Shown here: one piece after another, positions 25,578-33,521 of the stretch
Layout of the letters: every line of letters starts with the position of its first letter
Position numbering within the stretch: the stretch's first letter is position 1
NCBI RefSeq assembly: GCF_022758145.1
Contig: NZ_JAJVDH010000007.1
Location: 186,001 to 250,000 of the forward strand
Direction of reading: 5' to 3'
DNA: 64,000 bases
From: Pontibacter vulgaris
GTDB lineage: Bacteria; Bacteroidota; Bacteroidia; Cytophagales; Hymenobacteraceae
Made by a program: the position numbers and the translations under genes
The notes under the pieces: model-generated
Told to the model about the DNA's origin: nothing
The model's database searches: none
Seen by the model: only the letters and a program-made list of their open reading frames with translations

Positions 25578-27347
25578 ATGAATGTTTCTTACAATCTTAA
25601 TCATAAGATAATCAATAAGAAAGTATTTTTATTAGGCTTGGTAGCATTATTTACCGGAACTGCACTTTTCACAGTACTTAAAGTGGCAAATAATATTGAA
25701 GCCATCTGGCCTGCAACAGATAGTTTTTACCTGCAGCCTGACATTCCTGTTTTAGGTGCCTATAATACTGGTAATAAGCTGAATACGACCACTGATTTAA
25801 CCCATTATACTTACCGTTTAAATAACCCTGAACCCAACAAGATACCCCAGGAACTGGAAACAGCTTTAAAGGCAAACAACAATATACTACTGACAATGGA
25901 AATGTGGGAGAAACCAGGTATAGGCCTGGCAGACTACGATGTATTGCAGTCAGTACTGGATGGCAAGTATGACGAAAAATTACATGCCTTAAGCGCTAAA
26001 ATAGCAACAAGTAAGAAGGAAGTATACCTGCGCTGGAACCCCGAAATGGAAGTACCCGTGCAGCTTTATCCGTGGCAAAATCAATCGCCCGAAGTTTATA
26101 TTGATGCTTTCCGGCATGTGGCTATGCTTTGCAAAAAGACGGCTCCAAATATCAGCATAGTATGGGGAGCGGCAGGCTATCCGGGCACACTGGAGTACTG
26201 GCCAGGAGCTGATGTGGTAGATGTCAGCAGCGTTACCTTACAAAGCGAATCCGAATTGCTTACAACAGCTTATGCAAAGGAACCAGATACGCCAACTCTG
26301 ATTCGCAGAAAATTGCACCGCCTGCGTTTTACAGATAAGCCTATACTTATACTTGGTTCGAAACAACTGGGCAAATCAAATTTTAACAAAGACTGGTTGC
26401 AGACTGCTATTTCCAGAACAGCCACTTTCCAAAGTGCTTACCCTGTTGCAACGTCGCCAACTTTGGAAACTTCAACGCAAATACCAACCACCCGGAAAAG
26501 CGAACTACAGGTTGGTGTCTACGATCCTAAAAAAGAGCTTGTAGAGCAGCCTGAAATAACAGTAGAGCATTTGTTCGCAGATTGGGGAAGCCTGCAGGAT
26601 GGCCGGTTTCAGAAAGAATTTGAAGCTGCAGTTGCCCGCAAACATGAAGTTATAGTAACCATGGAACCCTGGCGGGAAAAAAACATGGAGAAAAACCCGC
26701 AGGTGCTGCAACACACGCTTGCCGGTAAATATGATAATGAATTAAAGCAACTTTACGACATCATTTCAAATACCGACCAAACTATATACCTGCGTTGGGC
26801 ACACGAAATGGAGATACCAATCACGCGTTACCCGTGGCAGAGCCAGGATCCTGAAACCTATATTAAAGCGTATCGCTATGTGGCAAATTTCATTAAAAAG
26901 CCTGCCCCGAATATTCGTTTTGTATGGGGCCCGGCCGGCGACCGTGGTTCTTTGGAATGGTGGCCCGGCGATGATGTAGTAGATTATATCAGTATTGCTA
27001 TTTATGGTTTGCCGGATAAAAACATAACCGACCATAACCAACAGGAAACTTTCAGCACTATTTTCAGTCGTAAGTACTATCGCATGCGATTTGTGAACAA
27101 ACCCCTGTTTATTACTGAATTCGGCGTTAAAGGCCCTGAAAAGTATAAAAAGGCCTGGCTGGAAGATGCTGCCCAAACTATTAACATTAACCCACAGGTA
27201 AAAGGTGTGTGCTACTTTAATATACATGACTCTCCAAAAGCATGGGGCGAAATTCAGCCACCGGACTGGAGCGTAAGCCCGGCTACCTTTCAGCATTTTA
27301 CAAATAAGCTTGATCAATCACAGCGTAGCATTACAGCAAAACATTAA
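25578..27347 (+). CDS. Tandem GH26-like glycosidase, first domain degenerate
   Basis: A 589-residue protein with a short cytoplasmic N-terminus, one membrane helix or uncleaved signal (residues 15-35, KVFLLGLVALFTGTALFTVL) and two homologous GH26-like (beta-mannanase clan) domains at about 52-285 and 308-575. The second domain keeps the acid/base Glu410 (YLRWAHEMEIP) and nucleophile Glu514 (PLFITEFGVKG). The first keeps Glu156 (YLRWNPEMEVP) but has N-P for A-H and Gly260 where the nucleophile Glu should be (PILILGSKQLG), so it should be inactive. Both have the WGPAG/WGAAG and WWPG/YWPG substrate-side motifs. It probably acts in the periplasm on a polysaccharide. No carbohydrate uptake genes are adjacent. 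Confidence 0.85.
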   Translation: MNVSYNLNHKIINKKVFLLGLVALFTGTALFTVLKVANNIEAIWPATDSFYLQPDIPVLGAYNTGNKLNTTTDLTHYTYRLNNPEPNKIPQELETALKANNNILLTMEMWEKPGIGLADYDVLQSVLDGKYDEKLHALSAKIATSKKEVYLRWNPEMEVPVQLYPWQNQSPEVYIDAFRHVAMLCKKTAPNISIVWGAAGYPGTLEYWPGADVVDVSSVTLQSESELLTTAYAKEPDTPTLIRRKLHRLRFTDKPILILGSKQLGKSNFNKDWLQTAISRTATFQSAYPVATSPTLETSTQIPTTRKSELQVGVYDPKKELVEQPEITVEHLFADWGSLQDGRFQKEFEAAVARKHEVIVTMEPWREKNMEKNPQVLQHTLAGKYDNELKQLYDIISNTDQTIYLRWAHEMEIPITRYPWQSQDPETYIKAYRYVANFIKKPAPNIRFVWGPAGDRGSLEWWPGDDVVDYISIAIYGLPDKNITDHNQQETFSTIFSRKYYRMRFVNKPLFITEFGVKGPEKYKKAWLEDAAQTININPQVKGVCYFNIHDSPKAWGEIQPPDWSVSPATFQHFTNKLDQSQRSITAKH

Positions 27348-27522
27348 AATTTAGTTGGGTTAACTTTAATCGGGTTGATTAACGCCCTAAGGTGTACCTT
27401 TGTACCTGCTCTCAACAGAAAAAATTAGTTTTAAATCAACTAGTTACAAAGTATAAACTATACTTTAAACATGTTCACGAGCAGCATATAACAAAGCATA
27501 ACAGCATTCCCAACCCGGTTAA

Positions 27523-28512
27523 ATGAATTTATTAGAGGTATCAGGCATTCGTGTAGAAGAAAACAATACGGTTGTTTTACAGGATATTAATTTCAGCCAG
27601 AAAGAATTTCAGAAAATAGCCATTGCAGGAGAAACAGGTTCCGGCAAAAGTACGCTTCTGCAAACTATAGCAGGCTTGGTAGAGCCTGTTGCTGGCAAAG
27701 TAGTGTTCGATAACGAAACCGTGATCGGGCCGGCTGAGAAACTGGTACCGGGTCATCCGGGCATAAGCTATTTATCCCAACATTTCGAGTTGCCGCCATT
27801 TCTGCGCGTAGAACAGATTTTGAAGTATGCGAACACATTGCCCACAGGCGAGGCAGAAAAGCTATACGAGTTATGCCACATCAACCACCTGATGCTGCGC
27901 AAAACCAACCAGCTTTCCGGCGGCGAAAAACAACGTATTGCTTTAGCGCGCTTGCTTCTCTCCCAGCCCAGACTGTTACTGCTGGATGAGCCCTTCTCGA
28001 ATCTGGATATGGTTCATAAAAGTACCCTGAAAACGGTTATACAGGCTATTGGAGAAGAACTCGATATCACCTGCATCCTCATCTCGCACGACCCGCTGGA
28101 TACCCTTTCCTGGGCAGATGAGATAATGGTTATGAAGGACGGGCAAATAATTCAGAAAGGTAACCCGGAGCAGATCTACAGAAAACCTGTAAACACTTAC
28201 GCTGCCGGCCTGTTCGGAAACTATAACCTGATACCTGCTTCCAAAGCAAACACGCTGGCAGTTTTACCCGGAATTAAGCCTGATAGCAAAGCTATACTTA
28301 TTCGGCCGGAGAGTTTTAAGCTAACAGCAGATACTAAAAATACTTTAACAGGACTGGTGCAAAAAGTGAAATTTTACGGCAGCTATCACGAACTGGAAGT
28401 TTTGGTTTCTGATGTTACTGTAAGTATAAAAACAGGAGCATTTAGCCCAGCTGAAAGTGACATTATTAATTTTACAGTTTCTGCTGCCGATATCTGCTAT
28501 CTGGAAGTATAA
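27523..28512 (+). CDS. ABC transporter ATP-binding protein with TOBE-like C-terminus
   Basis: A 329-residue ATPase. Walker A is GETGSGKST (about 36-44), the Q-loop is YLSQHFELPP, the signature LSGGEKQRIALARLLL, Walker B LLLLDEPFSNLDM, and the switch His lies in ILISHDPLDTLSW. The domain ends near 225, and residues 235-329 form an OB-like TOBE domain (LIRPESFKLTADT through the C-terminus), as in importers for iron, spermidine, molybdate or phosphonate-type ligands. No permease or binding protein gene is adjacent, so its partner must lie elsewhere. The ligand cannot be named. Confidence 0.87.
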   Translation: MNLLEVSGIRVEENNTVVLQDINFSQKEFQKIAIAGETGSGKSTLLQTIAGLVEPVAGKVVFDNETVIGPAEKLVPGHPGISYLSQHFELPPFLRVEQILKYANTLPTGEAEKLYELCHINHLMLRKTNQLSGGEKQRIALARLLLSQPRLLLLDEPFSNLDMVHKSTLKTVIQAIGEELDITCILISHDPLDTLSWADEIMVMKDGQIIQKGNPEQIYRKPVNTYAAGLFGNYNLIPASKANTLAVLPGIKPDSKAILIRPESFKLTADTKNTLTGLVQKVKFYGSYHELEVLVSDVTVSIKTGAFSPAESDIINFTVSAADICYLEV

Positions 28513-28626
28513 TTTTTGAATCAAGTATAAAATAAAATAGCCCTACGTTTAAGGTTTTATCATACTTTGGCTACAATTGGCCTGCTTTATGCATTAGGAG
28601 ATTGCTAGCAACAATAAAACTATAAA

Positions 28627-29163
28627 ATGAAAAGGTTTTCTCTGTTAATAATCGGACTCATACTTTCCTTTAGCGGGTATTCCCAGTCGGATGACACCCT
28701 GCCTTATGATTCGAAAACGAAATTAACCTGGCAGGATTTTAATGGAAAACCCAACTATGCAGACAGGTCTAAAGGCGCTGAAATTACGGTAAGTATATTT
28801 TTGAAGGTACGTGAAACCAGTTTTTGGTCCGGAGGGATTTCTTACGACGCTTATGCCGTAGCTTTTAAAAATGATTCTTGGGTAAAAGCTGGCTATAAAG
28901 ATGACTATTCCTTAAAACATGAGCAGCTGCATTTCGACATCGCCCATTTGTATGCCGAATCATTGGAGATAGAACTTAATAGCCTGGATAGAAAAACGCT
29001 GAAGCAAAAAGACCTGGTGCAGCAAAAGCTACAGGAGCAAATAAGATTAATGCAGGAATACCAGGATCTGTATGACCGCCAAACATACGGCGGCAACAAT
29101 ACCCGCATGCAGAAAGTATGGGAAAACAAAATTAAGAAGGAGTTCCAGATCATTCATATCTGA
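28627..29163 (+). CDS. Secreted DUF922-like putative zinc protease
   Basis: A 178-residue protein with a signal peptide (residues 1-19, ending GYSQ). The region LTWQDFNGKPNYAD (about 34-47) and the motif HEQLHFDIAHLY (about 98-109) fit DUF922, a family of predicted zinc-dependent proteases in which the HEQxHFD histidines and Glu would hold the metal. Its C-terminal part is a charged helix. It would act in the periplasm. The activity is predicted only. The gene converges on the pyruvate dehydrogenase E2 gene. Confidence 0.8.
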   Translation: MKRFSLLIIGLILSFSGYSQSDDTLPYDSKTKLTWQDFNGKPNYADRSKGAEITVSIFLKVRETSFWSGGISYDAYAVAFKNDSWVKAGYKDDYSLKHEQLHFDIAHLYAESLEIELNSLDRKTLKQKDLVQQKLQEQIRLMQEYQDLYDRQTYGGNNTRMQKVWENKIKKEFQIIHI

Positions 29164-29226
29164 TAGTATAGGTTGCCTTCTATTCTGGCTCCGTCAGGCA
29201 TTTTTTCTACTGACTCAATCAGTTTT

Positions 29227-29278
29227 TAAAGTATAAAAAAAGCCTCTCCGTTTCGGGAGAGGCTTTTTTTATACTTTA
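29227..29278. terminator. Perfect 23-bp palindromic terminator with TATACTT arms
   Basis: The left arm 29227-29249 and the right arm 29256-29278 are exact complements around a 6-base loop. The GC core is GCCTCTCC and the outer stem carries AAAGTATA. It separates two convergent genes. Confidence 0.93.
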
Positions 29279-29289
29279 TACTTTGTGGA

Positions 29290-30960
29290 TTATACCAGAA
29301 TTCTAACTGGGTTCTCCAACAGGTTCTTAAACGTTTGCAGGAAGGCGGAACCAACAGCGCCATCAACTACACGGTGGTCGCAAGACAACGTAACTTTCAT
29401 TACGTTACCGATCTGGATATTACCGTTGCGCACAACCGGTGTCTGCTTAATGCCACCTACAGCCATGATGCAGGCATCCGGCGGGTTAATGATAGCCGTA
29501 AACTCTTCGATACCGAACATACCCAGGTTAGAGATAGTAAACGTGTTACCCTCCCACTCAGCCGGCTGCAATTTCTTGCTCTTTGCTCTTCCGCCTAAGT
29601 CTTTAACTTCAGCAGCAATCGCAGAAAGAGATTTGTAGTCAGCGTTGCGTACCACTGGTACCAGCAGGCCTTCTTCTACCGCCACGGCTACACCAATGTT
29701 GATGTGCTTGTTGTAACGTATCTTATCACCTAACCAAGACGAGTTTACAGCGGGGTGCTGACGAAGTGCAGCAGCAGCAGCTTTAATAACCAGGTCGTTG
29801 AAAGAGATCTTAACCGGAGATACCTCATTGATGCTGGCGCGGGCTTCCATCGCCTTGTCCATGTCAATTTCCATGGTCAGGTAGAAGTGCGGAGCAGAGA
29901 ATTTGCTTTCAGCAAGACGGCGGGCAATTACCTTGCGCATCTGCGATACAGCTACCTCTTCGTAAGAATCAGACGGAACACCCGGGATAGCCTGTGGTGC
30001 AGCCTGAGGAGCACTTGGAGCAGCAGCTTGCTGTGGTGCAGCAGACGGCGTATAATTTTCGATATCGCGCAATACGATACGGCCACCTTCACCTGTGCCT
30101 TTTACAGCAGCCAGGTTTATACCTTTATCTTTTGCCAGTTTCTTTGCCAGCGGAGATGCTTTTACGCGTCCGTTAGCAGTTGCCTCAGCGGCAGGCACTT
30201 TAGTTTCTTCTACTTTTTCAGAAGTTACAGCAGATGTACTTGCTTTAAAAGCTGTATCAGTCTGTGCATTTTCCTGTTGGGTTTGCTTTCCGGCAGCAGC
30301 GCCACCGTTTAGCAATGCTTTATAGTCAGCGCCTTCTTCACCAATGATAGCAATAACAGCATCAACAGCTACAGAATCGCCTTCGTTTACGCCGGTGTAT
30401 AAAAGCGTGCCATCTTCGTAAGATTCCAGCTCCATGGTAGCCTTGTCGGTTTCCACTTCTGCCAACACATCACCGGATTTAACTTTATCGCCCACTTTCT
30501 TCAGCCACGAAACAAGCACACCTTCTGTCATGGTGTCACTCATTTTAGGCATGCGGATAACATTTGCTTTGATGTTTGAGGTATCAACTGTAGTTGTAGC
30601 GGCTGGAGCTTCCTGTTTTGCAGGGGTTGCTTCTGGCTTTGCTTCAGTTTTCTCCTCGGTTTCGGCAGCTGGCTTACTGCCACTTTCAGCACCACCGTTC
30701 AGCAGGCCGGAAAAGTCCTCACCTTCTTTACCAATGATAGCAATAACGGCATCAACCGGTACAGATTCCCCTTTTTTCGGTCCGATGTAAAGGAGTGTTC
30801 CATCGTTATAAGATTCCAGTTCCATGGTAGCTTTGTCGGTTTCCACCTCAGCCAGCACGTCGCCGGAACTAACGCTATCACCCACATTTTTGAGCCAAGA
30901 TGCAATAACCCCTTCGGTCATCGTGTCACTCATCTTAGGCATTCTTATCACTTCAGCCAT
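29290..30960 (-). CDS. Pyruvate dehydrogenase E2 (dihydrolipoamide acetyltransferase), two lipoyl domains
   Basis: A 556-residue core subunit of the pyruvate dehydrogenase complex that passes acetyl groups from E1 to CoA. Two N-terminal lipoyl domains carry the modified lysines Lys43 and Lys173, each in ETDKATMELES. They are followed by Pro/Ala/Glu-rich linkers, the peripheral-subunit binding domain (VKASPLAKKLAKDKGINLAA, about 268-305) and the catalytic domain with His529 and Asp533 in the DHRVVDG motif. It would form a multimeric cytoplasmic core. No E1 or E3 gene is adjacent. Confidence 0.95.
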   Translation of the reverse strand: MAEVIRMPKMSDTMTEGVIASWLKNVGDSVSSGDVLAEVETDKATMELESYNDGTLLYIGPKKGESVPVDAVIAIIGKEGEDFSGLLNGGAESGSKPAAETEEKTEAKPEATPAKQEAPAATTTVDTSNIKANVIRMPKMSDTMTEGVLVSWLKKVGDKVKSGDVLAEVETDKATMELESYEDGTLLYTGVNEGDSVAVDAVIAIIGEEGADYKALLNGGAAAGKQTQQENAQTDTAFKASTSAVTSEKVEETKVPAAEATANGRVKASPLAKKLAKDKGINLAAVKGTGEGGRIVLRDIENYTPSAAPQQAAAPSAPQAAPQAIPGVPSDSYEEVAVSQMRKVIARRLAESKFSAPHFYLTMEIDMDKAMEARASINEVSPVKISFNDLVIKAAAAALRQHPAVNSSWLGDKIRYNKHINIGVAVAVEEGLLVPVVRNADYKSLSAIAAEVKDLGGRAKSKKLQPAEWEGNTFTISNLGMFGIEEFTAIINPPDACIMAVGGIKQTPVVRNGNIQIGNVMKVTLSCDHRVVDGAVGSAFLQTFKNLLENPVRILV

Positions 30961-31083
30961 ATATCTCGTGTTGTTTTATTCGCCCTGCAAGGGGCTTCGT
31001 ATAATCCGCCCAAAATTAGATTTAAAAATATTTTATTCAAACTATAAGCTCTAATTTGTTACCAACACTTCTGGCAGCATAGT

Positions 31084-31710
31084 TTATACTTCTAAATCCT
31101 GCAGGTGTTCTACATCGCAATACTGCTTCACAGTGAACATACTACCGGTATAATCCAGCTGATAAAGGCAAAGATTCTGGTGCAGAAACTGGTCCATACA
31201 ATGCAGCGGATAGTGCAGCAACTGGGCCAGTAAAATGCGCATTGCGCGCCCGTGCATGCAAATCAGTACAGTTTCTTCTTTCGGGCGGCTTAATAATATA
31301 TCTACAAAAGGCTTCTGGCGTGCTGCTACCAGGTCAGGGCTTTCGCCGCCTTCTATGCACACATGGGTTTCGCCTTTGCTCCAGCGCTCCAGCATGCCAA
31401 AATAATACGCATCTTCTTCTGGTGTTATGCGTGTTCCTTCTCTTGTGCCCCAGTTTATCTCGTTCAGCCCGGCATGGCACTCGTGTGGTATACCCGCATC
31501 TATAAAACCCTGCACCGATTGTATGCTCCGCTGCAGCACGGAAGTATAAATTTTATCGAATGCAACTGCTTTATACTTCTGATAAAATAAGTCAGCCTGT
31601 CGCATTCCTTTCTGGTTTAAAGATGAATCTACGCCGCTGCCCTGTACAATTCCCTGCAGGTTGTAATCTGTTTGCCCGTGGCGGATAAGGTATACTTTCT
31701 TAATACTCAA
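31084..31710 (-). CDS. Histidine phosphatase family protein
   Basis: A 208-residue phosphatase of the phosphoglycerate mutase superfamily. The catalytic RHG is Arg10-His11-Gly12 (VYLIRHGQTDYN). A second arginine lies in KIYTSVLQRSIQSVQ, and the second histidine in CMHGRAMRILLAQ. The glutamate of the family fits EINWGTREG (about 85-93). The substrate cannot be predicted. It is divergent from the men genes, sharing their upstream region, but nothing ties it to that pathway. Confidence 0.88.
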   Translation of the reverse strand: MSIKKVYLIRHGQTDYNLQGIVQGSGVDSSLNQKGMRQADLFYQKYKAVAFDKIYTSVLQRSIQSVQGFIDAGIPHECHAGLNEINWGTREGTRITPEEDAYYFGMLERWSKGETHVCIEGGESPDLVAARQKPFVDILLSRPKEETVLICMHGRAMRILLAQLLHYPLHCMDQFLHQNLCLYQLDYTGSMFTVKQYCDVEHLQDLEV

Positions 31711-31718
31711 AATTCTTC

Positions 31719-31726
31719 TACTTTTG
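31719..31726 (+). promoter_or_regulatory. Candidate -7 promoter element for the men genes
   Basis: TACTTTTG is an exact TAnnTTTG match, 43 bases before the menI ATG, in the short divergent gap. A convincing -33 element is not seen. Confidence 0.4.
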
Positions 31727-31769
31727 CCTTTTTACAATTTACAAAGCGCGAAATTAAAAATCGCAGCCT

Positions 31770-32189
31770 ATGCACAAAAACGATAGTACGTTAGAGAAGC
31801 TGAACGAGTGGCGAAAAAATACCATGGTTGAGCACCTGGGCATTGAACTGACAGAGGTTGGCGAAGGCTACATTTGCGGAAAAATGCCCGTAGACCGCCG
31901 TACGCACCAACCAATGGGCCTGCTGCATGGTGGTGCCTCAGTTGCCCTGGCCGAAACGCTTGCAAGTATAGGCGCTGCCCTGCAGGTAGATCTAACAAAG
32001 AAAGCCTGCGTTGGTTTAGAAATTAATGCCAACCATATACGTAGCGTACGCGAAGGCTGGGTTTATGGCAAAGCTACCGCGCTGCACATTGGCCGCACCA
32101 CGCAAATCTGGGAAACAAAAATTACCACAGAAGCTGGCGATATTGTTTGCCTAAGCCGCATGACAGTGGCCGTTATCGATAAAAAGTAA
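31770..32189 (+). CDS. menI: 1,4-dihydroxy-2-naphthoyl-CoA thioesterase (hotdog fold)
   Basis: A 139-residue cytoplasmic thioesterase that releases 1,4-dihydroxy-2-naphthoate from CoA in menaquinone synthesis. It matches E. coli MenI closely by eye: MPVDRRTHQPMGLLHGGASV, with catalytic Glu62 in the VALAE that follows, then GLEINANHIRSVREG. It belongs to the PaaI-like hotdog family. It is the first gene of the men cluster, and only four bases separate its stop from menF, so the two are surely co-transcribed. This context and the sequence agree. Confidence 0.9.
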   Translation: MHKNDSTLEKLNEWRKNTMVEHLGIELTEVGEGYICGKMPVDRRTHQPMGLLHGGASVALAETLASIGAALQVDLTKKACVGLEINANHIRSVREGWVYGKATALHIGRTTQIWETKITTEAGDIVCLSRMTVAVIDKK

Positions 32190-32193
32190 GCCT

Positions 32194-33414
32194 ATGACAA
32201 AGGCATCAGCTGCCTTCACTGATAAGACAGATAATATTTATACCGCTACTTTTATACAAGTAGTAAATACGGCTATAGCACAAAGTTTGGCTGTAGCTGC
32301 CTGGCGGTTGCCGAACGCAACTGGTTTGCACGCCTGCATTTCTTTTTCCAGCAACCTTAGTACCAATTCACCAGAGCTCGAAACAAGCGCTTTTGGATTT
32401 TATTTCTGCCCTTTCGAGGTTTCTGAAACAGAGTCAAATTTATTTATACAGGCAGATTTATACTTTAATTCTGAATCCGGCACTATTACCGCAGGCCCCG
32501 ATGCGGATAAAGCTAAAGTAGCGGCTTTTTATACTTTGCTGAAGTCTGACCCGGAAAGTATAACAGGGGCTAACTGGCATACAGCGGCAACCTTTGCTGA
32601 TAATAACCAGCAGACCGAAGAGGCTTTTACAACCGCAGTCTCCAAAGCTGTAAGGACCATACAAGCCGAGGAAATGGAAAAAGTAGTACTCTCACGTAAT
32701 CTGCTGCTGCCCCTGCCTGCTAAGTTTGAGTTGCTTCCTGCTTTCGAAATTATACTTCAGACATACCCGCAGGCTTTTGTTTCGCTGGTTTCGGTGCCGG
32801 GTGCCGGAACATGGCTGGGCGCTTCGCCTGAGATCCTGGTAAGTATAGATAAAGATCAGATTTTCCGGACAGTGGCACTTGCTGGTACGCAACCAGCCGC
32901 CGAGCCTGTGTCTGAAGCGATCTGGCGGCAGAAGGAAATAGAGGAACAAGGCATGGTGGAGCGTTACATCCTGAGCTGCTTTAAAAGATTGCGCCTGCGC
33001 GAATACTCCGAAATCGGTCCCAGAACTATAATTGCCGGCAACCTGATGCACCTGCGCACCGATTTTAAAGTAGACCTTAAAGAAGTAGACTTTCCGACTC
33101 TGGGAACCGATATGCTGCAACTTCTACATCCTACATCGGCAATATGCGGTTTGCCTAAAGAACCGGCGCTGCAATTTATACTTGCCCACGAAGGGTACAA
33201 CCGCAGCTATTACAGTGGTTTTCTGGGTCCGGTTAACAGCCCAGACGGCACACACCTGTATGTAAACCTGCGTTGCATGCAACTGTTACCCAACACAGCC
33301 GTTTTGTACGCTGGTGCAGGCATTACAGCCGAATCTTCGCCGGAAAAGGAATGGCAGGAAACCCAGCACAAAATGCAGACGATGGGGAAAATACTTTCAG
33401 AATTTTATTTCTGA
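32194..33414 (+). CDS. menF: Isochorismate synthase MenF/EntC type
   Basis: A 406-residue chorismate-using enzyme that makes isochorismate, the first step of menaquinone synthesis. The C-terminal chorismate-binding domain carries VVLSRNLLLPL (about 167-177), GASPEIL, LAGTQPA, the catalytic region around EIEEQGMVERYI, and HPTSAICGLPKEPALQFI with HEGYNRSYYSGF. The first ~130 residues are variable, as usual. The stop codon lies inside a 13-bp inverted repeat that continues into the spacer before menD. Confidence 0.93.
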   Translation: MTKASAAFTDKTDNIYTATFIQVVNTAIAQSLAVAAWRLPNATGLHACISFSSNLSTNSPELETSAFGFYFCPFEVSETESNLFIQADLYFNSESGTITAGPDADKAKVAAFYTLLKSDPESITGANWHTAATFADNNQQTEEAFTTAVSKAVRTIQAEEMEKVVLSRNLLLPLPAKFELLPAFEIILQTYPQAFVSLVSVPGAGTWLGASPEILVSIDKDQIFRTVALAGTQPAAEPVSEAIWRQKEIEEQGMVERYILSCFKRLRLREYSEIGPRTIIAGNLMHLRTDFKVDLKEVDFPTLGTDMLQLLHPTSAICGLPKEPALQFILAHEGYNRSYYSGFLGPVNSPDGTHLYVNLRCMQLLPNTAVLYAGAGITAESSPEKEWQETQHKMQTMGKILSEFYF

Positions 33415-33471
33415 ATAACTGAATAAATGTAAATCAGTTTTCATTCTTAGATCCGATACAGTTATTCAGAA
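33409..33471 (+). promoter_or_regulatory. Inverted repeat spanning the menF stop codon
   Basis: TTCTGAATAACTG (33409-33421) and CAGTTATTCAGAA (33459-33471) are exact complements over 13 bp around a 37-base loop. The menF TGA is inside the left arm, so the RNA hairpin would form only after ribosomes leave. There is no T run. It could tune menD expression or protect RNA ends; the role is inferred. Confidence 0.4.
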
Positions 33472-33521
33472 TTTATTTAACATTCAGCTATTCAATTATT
33501 CAGTCATTCAGAATTGACCTC

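Noticed and set aside
29755..30312. 185-codon plus-strand frame opposite the E2 gene
   Set aside because: Shadow of the lipoyl and linker-rich E2 coding sequence; low-complexity Ser/Cys/Arg composition.
33459..33513. Cluster of ATTCAG hexamers before menD, considered as a short repeat array or CRISPR
   Set aside because: The spacing is irregular and the unit is only six bases, with no spacers of constant length.
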